From positions 1 through 43,272 of the forward strand of contig JBJXEW010000049.1 in assembly GCA_046156035.1 (NCBI GenBank): DNA of 43,272 nucleotides. Reading direction: 5' to 3'. The translations under genes and the position numbers were made by a program. The notes under the pieces were generated by a model. That model saw only the letters and a program-made list of their open reading frames with translations. It made no database searches and was not told where the DNA came from. The DNA comes from JAEUIX01 sp046156035 (GTDB lineage: Bacteria > Planctomycetota > Phycisphaerae > Phycisphaerales > UBA1924). Positions 14,861 through 24,266 of this stretch are shown piece by piece (position 1 is the first letter of the stretch; every line of letters begins with the position of its first letter).

Positions 14861-15919
14861 GTGGCCCAACCCTTGGACCCGTTTATCCACACAAACCCCG
14901 AAAATACGCCGCAACCGGCTCCATCCGGTGGCCCCGCGCCGGGTGCGGCCACCACACGCCTCGCCCCCTCCCCCACCGGCGCCCTGCACCTGGGCAATGC
15001 CCGCACCTTCCTCGTCAACTGGGCCCTCGCCCGCCAGCGGTCCTGGCGCATCGTTCTCCGCATCGAAGACCTTGACGGCCCACGCGTGAGGCCCGAAGCG
15101 ATAGACGGCGTGGTGCGCACGCTGGCGTGGCTGGGCATCGACTGGGACGAAGGCCCCCTGATCCAATCGCAAACCCTCGAACCGTGCCGCGCCGCAATGA
15201 CACACCTCGCGGCCAGCGGTCTCGCGTACCGCTGCGAACTCTCCCGCACCGACATCGAAGCCGCGGCCAGCGCACCACAATCTCCAAGCACCGATCCTGC
15301 CGCCACCGGCGAAGTCCCCTTCCCCCCGTCTCTGCGGCCCGCGACCGCTGGCGAGCCCTGCGCCTTCACCGACACCGCCGCGAACTGGCGCTTCCTCACC
15401 CCGCCACCTCCAACAGGCGAAGTCGCGTTCCTCGACGAGTGCGCCGGCCTCCAGCGCCGCGTCCCCGCCAACACCATCGGCGACTTTGTCCTCTGGACCA
15501 AGCGCGGCACACCCGCATACCAACTCGCCGTCGTCGTCGATGACCACCGCCAGCACATCACCCACATCGTGCGTGGCGACGACCTGCTCGATTCCGCCGC
15601 CCGCCAACTCCTCCTCTACCGCGCCCTGGGCTTCACCCCCGAACCCTTCTACACGCACCTCCCCCTCGTCATCGGCCCCGACGGCCGCCGCCTCGCCAAG
15701 CGCCACGGTGACACGCGGGTGGACACCTACCGCGCTCAAGGCGTTCCCCCCGAGCGCCTCATCGGCCTCGTGGCCCACTGGTGCGGGGCCACCGCCCGCC
15801 CGCAACCGTGTACGCCCGCAGAACTGGTGTCTATGCTGGATGCGCGGGCCATCCCGCGTTCACCCATCATCTTCCTCCCGGAGCATGACGCATGGCTTCG
15901 CGCTCGAGCACGCTCGTAA
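14861..15919 (+). CDS. gluQ: Glutamyl-Q tRNA(Asp) synthetase
   Basis: Attaches glutamate to queuosine in tRNA(Asp); a truncated paralogue of glutamyl-tRNA synthetase without an anticodon domain. 352 residues from a GTG, with GGAG 7 bases upstream; no ATG is available. The class I signatures are APSPTGALHLGNAR (HIGH equivalent) and RLAKRHGD (KMSKS equivalent). RIEDLDGPR and IVRGDDLLDSAARQ are family boxes. Only one Cys is left in the zinc-site stretch (YRCELSRTD), and a Pro/Ser insertion follows it, so zinc binding is probably lost. Its end overlaps the DUF192 gene by 28 bases. Confidence 0.9.
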   Translation: MAQPLDPFIHTNPENTPQPAPSGGPAPGAATTRLAPSPTGALHLGNARTFLVNWALARQRSWRIVLRIEDLDGPRVRPEAIDGVVRTLAWLGIDWDEGPLIQSQTLEPCRAAMTHLAASGLAYRCELSRTDIEAAASAPQSPSTDPAATGEVPFPPSLRPATAGEPCAFTDTAANWRFLTPPPPTGEVAFLDECAGLQRRVPANTIGDFVLWTKRGTPAYQLAVVVDDHRQHITHIVRGDDLLDSAARQLLLYRALGFTPEPFYTHLPLVIGPDGRRLAKRHGDTRVDTYRAQGVPPERLIGLVAHWCGATARPQPCTPAELVSMLDARAIPRSPIIFLPEHDAWLRARARS

Positions 15920-16494
15920 CCATCCTCGCCGCCGTCGTCGTCATCGGCTCCATCCCGCTGCTGGCGATGAACCCCGCCTCCTGCGAGAAGCAACTGCGGG
16001 GTGCCGCGGCAGGCCCGACCATCTCGCCCGATGGCAAGGCCATCTCCATCAAGATCAATGACCGCACCTTCAAACTCGACCTCGCCCTCGACAACGACAC
16101 GCGCATCAAGGGCCTCGGGCAGCGTGAGAGCATCCCCGACGACGGCGGCATGTTCTTCGTCTTCCCGGACGATCAGGTCCGCGTCCAGGGTTTCATCATG
16201 CGCGACTGCACCTTCCCGATCGACATTCTGTACCTCGACGGCAGCGGCCGCATCCTCACCCAGCACACGATGAAGGTTGAACCGCCGCGCGGCGAGGGTG
16301 AGGGCAAACCGGGCCTGGCGAACAACACCGATGCCGAGAACCTCAAGTACGAGAGCCGCCTGCCGCAATACTCCAGCCGCTTCCCCTCGCAGTTCGTGCT
16401 GGAGTTCAAGGGCGGGGCGCTCGAACCCCTCAAACTCAAAGAGGGCGCAAAGGTCGAGTTTGACCGCGACGAACTGAAGAAGCGGGCCAAGTAG
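15892..16494 (+). CDS. Exported DUF192 protein
   Basis: 200 residues, ATG with GGAG about 8 bases upstream. N-terminal hydrophobic segment (LVTILAAVVVIGSIPLLAM) ending near a Cys (PASC), a weak lipobox, so either a lipoprotein or a secreted protein. The DUF192 core follows: RIKGLGQRESIPDDGGMFFV, then FIMRDCTFPIDILYLD. The family is a small beta-barrel of unknown biochemical role. Overlaps the gluQ end in a different frame, suggesting co-translation. Confidence 0.85.
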   Translation: MASRSSTLVTILAAVVVIGSIPLLAMNPASCEKQLRGAAAGPTISPDGKAISIKINDRTFKLDLALDNDTRIKGLGQRESIPDDGGMFFVFPDDQVRVQGFIMRDCTFPIDILYLDGSGRILTQHTMKVEPPRGEGEGKPGLANNTDAENLKYESRLPQYSSRFPSQFVLEFKGGALEPLKLKEGAKVEFDRDELKKRAK

Positions 16495-16572
16495 GCCGAT
16501 GCGCAGGGCGGGCGGCGGCACGGGCCGTCGCCGCCTTCCCCCACCCTCTCCGCGCACACGGCTGGGCCGCGC

Positions 16573-17901
16573 ATGAATCAACCGTCCGAGAACGCAGGTC
16601 TGTCACCCGTCATGCCACACGGCCCCGCTCGCGTGGCCGTGGTCGCCTGCGGCCTCTCTGCGGCCAGCGCGGCCGACTGGTGGGAGACCGTCCACGCCGC
16701 CTGGCCCGCACGGAGCAAGCCCCTCGCTCGCATCGTCGAACTCGGCATCCGCGAGAGCAACGAACTCGCCTCCGTGCTCGACGGCACACGCGTCGCCGTT
16801 CTGCTCGCCGGCGGCGAGGCCTGCGCCAAAACACTCCGCCGCCTCATCGCCGAACTCGACGATCGCTCCATGCCCGCGCTGCTCGTCGCCAAAGACGAAC
16901 AAGCCCTCGCCACCGCCGATGCCAGTTCGAGCACCGCCGTGGTCCCCATCACCTCGGCCGCCGGTCGCGAGGCCATCGCCGGGGCCGTCTACGCGCTCCT
17001 CTGCCGCGAGCCCGCCCTCGATCAGGTCAAACGCCAACTCGAACTCGAGCGCGCCGTCAAAGCCGCCGCGGCACGCGAACTCGAACGCCACGAGGCCGAA
17101 ACCGCCGTCGCCGTCATGGTCCAGCGGGCCTTCATCCCCAACCGCATGCCCGCCATCGACGGCCTCGAAGCCGGCGTGCTCTACCGTCCCGGCAGTTCGC
17201 TCTCGGGCGACATGTTCGACCTCGTGCAACTCGATGATGACCACGCGGGGTTCTTCGTGGCGGACGCCATGGGCCACGGCGTGGCCGCCGCGCTGCTCAC
17301 CATGCTCGTCAGCCGCCTGCTGCCCATGAAAGACACGGGCCCTTCGGGCGAGCGGCTTGTTCCCCCCGGCGAGGCCATGACCCGCTTCAACCGCGCCTTC
17401 CTCCAACGCCGCGCCGATGACTCCACCATGGTCACCGCCGTCTACGGCGTCATCGACCTGCGCACCGGCCGCACCACCCTCGCTTCCGCGGGCCACCCGC
17501 TCCCCGTCGTCGTCGGCCCGCGCGGCGAAACCCGCGAGATCGACGTGGGCGGCCCCTCCGCCGGCCTCGACGAGCACGCCGCCTACGAAGAGGCATCCTT
17601 CACGCTTCAGGACGGCGAAACGCTCCTGCTCTACACCGACGGCTTCGAGTGGGCCTTCTCGCCGGAGGCCAAGGGTGGCCGCCGCCCCAACAACGACTAT
17701 CTCGCCGCGTTCGCCGGGCTGGGCCACCGCGACGAGAACACGGACCTGACCCACGCCCTGGCCGCGCTCACCGCTCGCATGGACTCGCAGCGCGGCTCGC
17801 TGCACCAGCCCGATGACATCACGCTGCTCGGCATCGCACGCCGCCCCCGTGCCAGCGAGTTGCGAAGCCCCGCAAGCACCCCGGTGCGCCTGGCCGCGTA
17901 A
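16573..17901 (+). CDS. SpoIIE/RsbU-type PP2C phosphatase with a receiver-like N-terminus
   Basis: 442 residues. Residues about 20-145 form alternating strands and helices (ARVAVVACGL, TRVAVLLAGG, MPALLVAKD), like a response-regulator receiver but without an obvious phospho-acceptor Asp. A helical linker (about 152-185, LELERAVKAAAARELERHEA) leads to the PP2C domain at about 195-425. Metal sites are present: SLSGDMFD, VADAMGHGVAAALL, LLLYTDGFEWAF and PDDITLLGI; ASAGHPLPVVV is also typical. Probably dephosphorylates an anti-sigma-factor antagonist in a partner-switching pathway; no such partner is in the window. A Pro/Ala tail ends the protein. Confidence 0.88.
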   Translation: MNQPSENAGLSPVMPHGPARVAVVACGLSAASAADWWETVHAAWPARSKPLARIVELGIRESNELASVLDGTRVAVLLAGGEACAKTLRRLIAELDDRSMPALLVAKDEQALATADASSSTAVVPITSAAGREAIAGAVYALLCREPALDQVKRQLELERAVKAAAARELERHEAETAVAVMVQRAFIPNRMPAIDGLEAGVLYRPGSSLSGDMFDLVQLDDDHAGFFVADAMGHGVAAALLTMLVSRLLPMKDTGPSGERLVPPGEAMTRFNRAFLQRRADDSTMVTAVYGVIDLRTGRTTLASAGHPLPVVVGPRGETREIDVGGPSAGLDEHAAYEEASFTLQDGETLLLYTDGFEWAFSPEAKGGRRPNNDYLAAFAGLGHRDENTDLTHALAALTARMDSQRGSLHQPDDITLLGIARRPRASELRSPASTPVRLAA

Positions 17902-17911
17902 CCGCCGTGCC

Positions 17912-19399
17912 TCACGCCACATTCCCCGGCCCCGCGGCCGCATCATCCGGCGGGCGATGGTTCCGCGCCGTGATCGCGTTGAACAGGTCCAGCCGCTTGC
18001 GCCACGTCGCATCCGCCCCCCCCCGCGGCAGGCCGTCCACCTCCGGCACGCGCCACACCATCATCACCACGCCCGACACCAGCAGCAGCACCGCCAGCGC
18101 CCCGATCGCCGCCTGCGTGCTCGCCGCCTTCGACACCACCCCCACCAGCGGCAGTGCCCTGCCCGCCAGCAGTTCGCCGAAGTAGCCCCCCGCCAGGCCG
18201 CCCGCGGCCGTCGCGCCGAACGCGGCCACGTTCGCCACGCTCATCACGCGCCCACGCATCGCATCCGGAACCACGTTCTGCATCGCCGCCCAACTCTGGT
18301 TGAACGCCCAGATCCAGAAGAACCCCACCACCGTCATCGCCACGTAGCCCATCCAGGGAACCGCCAGCAGCGCGAACACCGTGATCGCCAGGCCGCACGC
18401 CGCGACGGAGAGGGGGATGAAGTGGTGCTTGGGGTACCACACGGGCACATAGCGCAGGCACAGGCCCCCCGCCACCGCGCCGATCCCCTGCACGCCCAGC
18501 AGCCATCCCACGGTCTTGTCCGCCGCGTCGCCGTGCAGGTCGTACACATCGATCACGAACATCGACAGCAGCCGCACCAGCGGCGCGGCAAGCATCGACA
18601 TCAAGAACATCGCCATGAAGATCGCCAGCGGCCCGCGTCCGAACGCGATGTAGCCGATGGCATCGCCGATCTGCCGCCACGGGTTGCGCCCATCGTGCGG
18701 CGGCGCGGGGGCATCGGGCGTGCGCACCACCGCCAGCATCACCCCCATGAACGTCAGGGCGTTCACCACGAACAGCGGCGTGGTGCCCCACGTGCCCATG
18801 ATGAGGCCCGCCAAGGCCGGCCCCACGGCCCGCGCGAGGTTGAACTGAATCCCGTTGAGCGTGATCGCCGCCGTCAACTCGCTCCTGGGCACCAGCCGCG
18901 GCGTCATCACCTGCCACGCGGGCATGTTGAAGGCCATCACCAGCCCTTGCAACGCGCCCAGGCCGATCAGCACCCACACCAGCGTCATGGGCTTTTCCCA
19001 GTGCACCATGCTGGCCACGGCCACCGCCGCGGCAAGCACCATGAGCATGGCCTGCGTCACCACCAGCAGTTTGCGGCGGTTGACACGGTCTGCCGCGAGG
19101 CCGCCGAAGAGGCCGAAGACGAGGATGGGCGTGAGCGTGGCCGCGCCGTGAATGCCGAGCATGCGCAGGTCGCCGGTGAGGGTGGCGACGGTCATCTGGA
19201 TGCCGACAAGTTCCATCCAGTTGCCGCTGTTGGAGACGAAACTGGCGGCCCAGACGCGCCGGAAGTGCCTGTGGCGGAGGACGCCTCGCTTGTCAAAGAG
19301 GCCGTGGCGCGTGGGCGCGGGCACCTGTGCCGCGTCCGTGCTGCTCTTGATACCGGGCGACTCCACGACGAACTCCGTTGCACATCGCCGGTGCGGCAC
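17912..19399 (-). CDS. Major facilitator superfamily exporter (EntS/MFS_3-like)
   Basis: 495 residues from a GTG; a second in-frame GTG 11 codons later is an alternative. About 12 membrane segments can be traced, with the loop 2-3 motif A as GLFGGLAADRVNRRK and a second-half version at AFNQSWAAMQNVVPDAMRGR. The sequence style (FRRVWAASFVSNSGNWMELV at the first helix, PAWQVMTPRLVPRSELTAAI) is that of the MFS_3 group including the enterobactin exporter EntS; substrate unknown. A hydrophilic tail ends the protein. Lies 59 bases downstream of the surface-protein gene on the same strand. Confidence 0.85.
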   Translation of the reverse strand: MPHRRCATEFVVESPGIKSSTDAAQVPAPTRHGLFDKRGVLRHRHFRRVWAASFVSNSGNWMELVGIQMTVATLTGDLRMLGIHGAATLTPILVFGLFGGLAADRVNRRKLLVVTQAMLMVLAAAVAVASMVHWEKPMTLVWVLIGLGALQGLVMAFNMPAWQVMTPRLVPRSELTAAITLNGIQFNLARAVGPALAGLIMGTWGTTPLFVVNALTFMGVMLAVVRTPDAPAPPHDGRNPWRQIGDAIGYIAFGRGPLAIFMAMFLMSMLAAPLVRLLSMFVIDVYDLHGDAADKTVGWLLGVQGIGAVAGGLCLRYVPVWYPKHHFIPLSVAACGLAITVFALLAVPWMGYVAMTVVGFFWIWAFNQSWAAMQNVVPDAMRGRVMSVANVAAFGATAAGGLAGGYFGELLAGRALPLVGVVSKAASTQAAIGALAVLLLVSGVVMMVWRVPEVDGLPRGGADATWRKRLDLFNAITARNHRPPDDAAAGPGNVA

Positions 19400-19458
19400 A
19401 GGAGCGCGATCAGGGCGGCGATGGCGATGCTATGCGTGTGGAGCGGTTCGGCACGCCA

Positions 19459-22400
19459 TCAGCAGCCCGTGTAGTAGTCGGTGATGTAGTCGCCGAGGTT
19501 GTCGGGGAATGGCGCGTTGCACTGGCCCGCGCCATCAACGGTGTACGCGGCCTTGTAGCCCACGTCGTAGGGCACCTCGTTCGCGGGGCAGGGGATCGCG
19601 TACCCGCCCGGGCCGGGGATATGCGGAGAGGTGTAGTAGTCGGTGATGAAGTCGCCCAGGTCGTCAGGGTTGAGGACCGTGTCGAGGTTGTAGTCGAGCG
19701 GGCAGCACCCGGGCCCGTTGATGTCGAGGGTGGCGGCCGCGCTCTGTTGCGAGCCGCAGGCGTTGGCGATGGCGCAGGTGTAGGTGCCCGCGTCGTCGGC
19801 GACGATGCCGGTGATCGTGAGCACCGGGCCCATCGCGCCCGCGATGTGGCCGGGCTCGTCGGCAAGGGGCGTTCCGCCCCGACGCCACTGATAGGTGAGC
19901 GGGGCACCGCTGGCCGCGACGGAGAAGGTGGCCTCGCCCGACCCGCACACACTTTGACTTGCTGGCTGCCCCGTGATGACCGGGCCGACGTGGTAGTTGG
20001 CAATGTTGCTCGCGGCAGCCCCGCCCGCGGCGGTAAACGCGCCGCCGGCGAAGAGTTGCCCCTCGGCATCGGCAGCGAGGGCCAGCACGCTCACCGTCGG
20101 CCCCGTCAAGCCAGAGCCGAGGGCGGACCACGAAACCCCATCCCATATGGCGATGCGACTGGCGGCGCTGCCCCCCGCTGTGGTGAAGGCCCCGCCCGCG
20201 ACGATGTCGCCGTTGGGCAACACGGTCAGGCTGTTGACGGTGCTGCCCAGGCCCGAACCCAGCGCCGACCACGCGGTGCCGTTCCACCGTGCGATGTTGT
20301 TCGCGCTCAGCCCTCCGGCCGCGGTGAAGGTGCCGCCCGCGATGAGGTCGCCGTTGGTGAGCACTTGCAGCGCACGGACGGTGCCGCTGAAGCCCAATCC
20401 CAACCCCGACCACGTGGTACCGTTCCAGCTTGCGATGAAGTTGCGGTTGATTACGCCACCGGCGGAGGTGAACGCACCGCCCGCGATGATGTCGCCGTTG
20501 CCGAGAACCGCCAGCGCATTCACCGTGTTGTTCGTGCCCGAGCCCAACGCCGACCACGCCGTGCCATTCCAACGGGCGATCTGGTTGGCCGCGCTGCCAC
20601 CCGCCGTGTTGAATGAACCACCGGCAACGATGTCGCCGTTGGCCAGTGCGGCCACGGCAGAGACGGTGCTGTTGAGGCCCGAGCCGAGGGGCGACCACGC
20701 GGTGCCGTTCCAGCGAGCGATCCTGTTCGCCGCGACTCCACCGGCCGTGGTAAACGTGCCGCCCGCCACAATGTCTCCGTTGGGCAGCACAGCCACGCAG
20801 TTCACGGTGTTGTTGAAACCGGAGCCAAGGCCCGACCACGCCGAGCCGTTCCAACGGGCCACGCGGGTGACGGTCGTGCCGCCCGCGTTGATGAAGCGGC
20901 CCGCGGCCAGCAGATCGCCGCCGGGAAGGATCGCGAGCGCCTGCACGGTGCCGTCTGTGCCGGTGCCAAGGGGCACCCACACGGGGAGCATGACCTCAAT
21001 CATGCTGGGGGCACTGACAATGCTGCCGCAGATGTTGGTCGCCACGCAGGTGTATGCGGCCGAGTCGGCGGCAGTGGCGGGGCTGATCGTGAGCGAGGCG
21101 GTGGTGGCCCCGGAGATATTGCCGCCGTTGACAACCGGCACGCCACCACGCATCCACTGGTAGCCGGGCAGTGGTGTGCCGCACGCATCCACCGTGAGCG
21201 TGACGGCACCGTTCTCGCACGCACCCTGCTGTAACGGCTGGAGAATCATGGTGGGGCAGACGGCGCTGGCCAGGTCGCCGCGGAAGGCGGGGACCTGCGT
21301 GAACACAACCCGCACGTAGCCAGCCCCGTAGAAAATGTGCCAGCCGCAGCCGGGGAGGGAGACGGTGGCGAACGTGCCGGAGACGGGGCCGGTGATGATG
21401 TCGAACGAGTCGCCGTCGGCGGGCGTGTAGCCATCGGCGAGGGCGACGTTCAGCGTGCCCGCGAGCGCGGCCTGCGTCGTGGCCAGCCGTCCGTATTCGC
21501 CGGTGGCGTAACCGCCGATCTCGATGTTGAGTGTGCCGGTCGCTGTTTGCGTGAACGTGGGGCCGCTGGGCCCGGATCGCAGGCCGTCGCCGTTGACGCG
21601 CAGCACACCCGAGTTGGTGATGGACTGGGCCGTCATGGTCGTGGCCGGGAACGTCCCCAGAATCTCGAACGTGCCGCCGTTCGTGGGCAGCGTACCCGCC
21701 TTGATGGTGACTGATGCCGCCGAGAGCACGCCGCCTTGCAGGCTGAACAGGCCCTTTGACCCCGGGTTGTTCGCAACACGGACCGGGCCTTGAACCGTGT
21801 TGGTTCCGCCCAGTTGAGTGAACGTGCCCGAGCCGGACCACCCGGCATCCAATTCCCCGGCGTTGATCGAACCCGTGCCGGAGAGTGTGTAAATCCCGGT
21901 GGACCCCGCGAGTTCCCCCATGGAGATAAAACTCGTGGTGGAATTCGTGCCACCGGTTTGTGTGAACGTGCCCGTGCCCCGGAAGCCCACATAGTCGCGG
22001 GTGGCCGTCAGGGTGCCCGTGCCAGAGAGCGAGAACACGCCAGTCCCTCCAACCTCTGTGCCAACGTACAGAGTGTTGCTGATCGTATTTGTGCCGCCCG
22101 ATTGGATGATCGTGCCGTGGCCCAACTTCCCAGCGTCCTCATTGCCGCTCACGGCAACGGTCCCCCCCAGCAGAGTGAAGGTTCCAGTCCCGGTGCCATA
22201 CCCCACCACGAGTGAAGTGGCGTTGTGAGTGCCGTTGTGCTGCGTGAATACACCCGTGCCGTTGCCGCCGATCAACTCGGCGATTGGCCCGTTGTTGGCA
22301 TTGGAAACCGAAAGGGAGCCACCGTGGAGGTTGTACGTGCCGTGCGACCCGGCATTGCGGCCAAGAATAAGCGACCCGCTTGTAAAACCCACGGGCGTGG

Positions 22401-23889
22401 TGGTGTTCCGCCCTCCGTATTGCGTAAATACGGCCACACCGTCCATGCCCACGTTCTCCTCGGAAGCGTTCAGGTCTCCGTCGAAGAGCGTGTACGAGCC
22501 GGTCCCCGTGGGTGAGCCCCACGCCATGACCAGGCCCCACCCGCGAACCATCACGTTGTTCACGCCGCCCGTCTGGACAAACGAGCCGGAGCCGGTGTGG
22601 CCGACCATCAATACGTAGTACCCGCCGGACTGGTCCGTCAGGTTCAGCGTACCGTTGGACAGGTTGTAGGTGCCACCATCATTGAGGATGATTCTGGCGG
22701 CGTTGTGTGTGCCGCCAGACTGACTAAACAACGCGGAGGTCGCCACGATCTCCGTGAAATACGCGGGGTCGTAGCTCGTAGTCGTCAGCGTTCCGCCGGA
22801 CATGTTGTAGGTGCCGTTCTGCCCCACGACCAGCGTGTTGTACCCTACACCGACGTACGCGCCGTTGGTGTGGTTGAACGTCCCTGCGCCCGAGTTGCCA
22901 ACAAACACGCCGCCGCCCGTTGTGTTGATCGTGCCGCCATAGAAGTTGTACGTCGCGTTCCCTACGCCGCTGCCGATCTCGGCTCCGCCGAGGTTGGCGG
23001 TGCCGTTGTGGTGGGTCAGCAGGGCGCCGGCATTCAGCCGCAGGGTGCCAACCGTCAGGGTGGCGCCGCCGTTGAGCGTGATGGAGGAACCACTCGGAAC
23101 CTGCAGTGCGCTGTTGGTCGAGAAGCCCGTACGCCCGCTCGAAATCAGTTCCAGCGTCGGGCCGAACAGCGTGCCCGTCCCGAGCGTGAGCGTGGGTGCG
23201 TTCGTGAACGCCAGTTCGCCGCCGGTCCAGTGGAACGAACTCCAGTTCGGCGATTGATCGATGAGTTGCCCGACAGACAGTTTGCCGCCCGAAAGATTGA
23301 CGCTCGTGAGGCCAAGCGGGAGCCAGTACCGAATCGTCATGGGCCCTGAGAAACGCAGCTCGCCCCCGTCGATGTTCAGCACTCCGGAACTGCTGGGCGT
23401 TCCGCCCTCGCCCACGATCGCATCCCCGGCATCGAGCAAGCCGCCGGTCGCGGTGTAGTTCCCGTGAAAGTACACATGGTCGGGCGAGGAATAGGTGCCC
23501 CCTTCCTGGAGCATCGTCGCGCCCGTGCTGAAAACGTCGCTGATCGTGCCACCGAATCTGAGACGGATGGTCATTCCTGACCCGCCGGCATGGAGCTCAG
23601 CGCAGGGGTACCACTCGGGGGACACGACGGGGGGGAAGCCGATCACGCAGTTCGTAGTGAACCCCCTGATGCCGAGGATGTCGGTTGGGAGCCCGGTGCC
23701 TCGGTGCATGACACCGAACGGGCAGACGACCTGTGTGGGGCTGACCCACCCGCTCAGGTCATCGTTGTTTGTATTGTGCTCCCAGAAGGTTGGCGGATCG
23801 GCGCTCGCGGGCAAGGCCGGGAAGAGCCAGGCGGCCAACGCTGACACAATGGCAACGCACCGAACCAAACCTGTGACATGGTCGGTCAT
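19459..23889 (-). CDS. Giant secreted protein: autotransporter-type repeats, two Ig-like domains, seven 47-residue repeats, dockerin-like end
   Basis: 1476 residues from the ATG at 23889 (GGAG about 7 bases upstream). Signal peptide at about 1-31 (VRCVAIVSALAAWLFPALPASA). Residues about 60-880 are Gly/Thr/Ser-rich beta-helix repeats of the kind GTGTFTQTGGTNSTTSF, as in passenger domains of autotransporters. An Ig-like domain (about 883-965, paired Cys, YQWMRGG, AYTCVATN) is followed by seven units of about 47 residues with NGDIVAGGTFTTAGG and ARWNGTAWSALGSG (about 968-1297), a second Ig-like domain (to about 1390), and a Cys-rich end with two LGDxITDYYT copies (DYNLDTVLNPDDLGDFITDY), like planctomycete dockerin-type tails. 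No autotransporter barrel is present. Likely a cell-surface or matrix protein; the last part may anchor it. Confidence 0.8.
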   Translation of the reverse strand: MTDHVTGLVRCVAIVSALAAWLFPALPASADPPTFWEHNTNNDDLSGWVSPTQVVCPFGVMHRGTGLPTDILGIRGFTTNCVIGFPPVVSPEWYPCAELHAGGSGMTIRLRFGGTISDVFSTGATMLQEGGTYSSPDHVYFHGNYTATGGLLDAGDAIVGEGGTPSSSGVLNIDGGELRFSGPMTIRYWLPLGLTSVNLSGGKLSVGQLIDQSPNWSSFHWTGGELAFTNAPTLTLGTGTLFGPTLELISSGRTGFSTNSALQVPSGSSITLNGGATLTVGTLRLNAGALLTHHNGTANLGGAEIGSGVGNATYNFYGGTINTTGGGVFVGNSGAGTFNHTNGAYVGVGYNTLVVGQNGTYNMSGGTLTTTSYDPAYFTEIVATSALFSQSGGTHNAARIILNDGGTYNLSNGTLNLTDQSGGYYVLMVGHTGSGSFVQTGGVNNVMVRGWGLVMAWGSPTGTGSYTLFDGDLNASEENVGMDGVAVFTQYGGRNTTTPVGFTSGSLILGRNAGSHGTYNLHGGSLSVSNANNGPIAELIGGNGTGVFTQHNGTHNATSLVVGYGTGTGTFTLLGGTVAVSGNEDAGKLGHGTIIQSGGTNTISNTLYVGTEVGGTGVFSLSGTGTLTATRDYVGFRGTGTFTQTGGTNSTTSFISMGELAGSTGIYTLSGTGSINAGELDAGWSGSGTFTQLGGTNTVQGPVRVANNPGSKGLFSLQGGVLSAASVTIKAGTLPTNGGTFEILGTFPATTMTAQSITNSGVLRVNGDGLRSGPSGPTFTQTATGTLNIEIGGYATGEYGRLATTQAALAGTLNVALADGYTPADGDSFDIITGPVSGTFATVSLPGCGWHIFYGAGYVRVVFTQVPAFRGDLASAVCPTMILQPLQQGACENGAVTLTVDACGTPLPGYQWMRGGVPVVNGGNISGATTASLTISPATAADSAAYTCVATNICGSIVSAPSMIEVMLPVWVPLGTGTDGTVQALAILPGGDLLAAGRFINAGGTTVTRVARWNGSAWSGLGSGFNNTVNCVAVLPNGDIVAGGTFTTAGGVAANRIARWNGTAWSPLGSGLNSTVSAVAALANGDIVAGGSFNTAGGSAANQIARWNGTAWSALGSGTNNTVNALAVLGNGDIIAGGAFTSAGGVINRNFIASWNGTTWSGLGLGFSGTVRALQVLTNGDLIAGGTFTAAGGLSANNIARWNGTAWSALGSGLGSTVNSLTVLPNGDIVAGGAFTTAGGSAASRIAIWDGVSWSALGSGLTGPTVSVLALAADAEGQLFAGGAFTAAGGAAASNIANYHVGPVITGQPASQSVCGSGEATFSVAASGAPLTYQWRRGGTPLADEPGHIAGAMGPVLTITGIVADDAGTYTCAIANACGSQQSAAATLDINGPGCCPLDYNLDTVLNPDDLGDFITDYYTSPHIPGPGGYAIPCPANEVPYDVGYKAAYTVDGAGQCNAPFPDNLGDYITDYYTGC
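19998..20990 (-). repeat. Seven tandem coding repeats of about 141 bases
   Basis: Seven imperfect units encode the 47-residue motif WNGxxW-S-x-LGSG...V-x-x-L...NGD-x-x-AGG-x-F-x-x-AGG. Units 2 to 6 are the most alike; units 1 and 7 are diverged. They resemble delta-60/Kelch-like beta-propeller blades, and seven would close one propeller. Confidence 0.75.
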
Positions 23890-24252
23890 GACGAGGCTCC
23901 AACGCGCATCCCACGCGAGGCTTGGCCCTTGGCCGCACGTTCGCTGGTGAGAAGCACTGTTCCATACAGCGTACCACGGTTTCTGCCCGCCGGTCCCCAA
24001 ATCCCATGAAGTTCTGACGGCTTGGGTGGCCTGCCAACGTGTTCGGCAAGCCGGGTGCCACGCGATTGAGTGGCTGTGTGTGGCTGGCCGTAGGTTGCTT
24101 TCCCTATGTCGTGACTCGCGATTGCGATGCGGCCGCCGCCGCGCGGGCCAAGTGAAGGCGGGAGGCGGCGCTAGCCGTCGTCGGGGGGAGGGGAGGCCAA
24201 ATGATCAAATGGACAAATTTCCAAATGGCCAAATGAAGGCGGGAGGGGGGCG
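23890..24252. other. Intergenic region with repeats upstream of the surface-protein gene
   Basis: 363 bases with no credible gene. The left part should hold the minus-strand promoter of the surface protein (TACGCT near 23970 is one candidate). The right part holds a 40-base direct repeat (24146-24185 and 24227-24266, one or two mismatches) separated by an A-rich CAAATGG repeat. Confidence 0.5.
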
Positions 24253-24266
24253 CTAGCCGTCGTCGG
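24146..24266. repeat. 40-base direct duplication flanking an A-rich repeat element
   Basis: GGCCAAGTGAAGGCGGGAGG at 24146 and its near copy at 24227 continue through GCGCTAGCCGTCGTCGGG in both. Between them is a low-GC run of CAAATG units at 24192-24226. The right copy supplies the last codons and stop of the minus-strand gene ending at 24253; the left copy repeats that stop. Confidence 0.65.

Noticed and set aside
19998..20990. CRISPR array suggested by evenly spaced repeats
   Set aside because: The units are about 141 bases, contiguous without unique spacers, and code in frame for a protein repeat.
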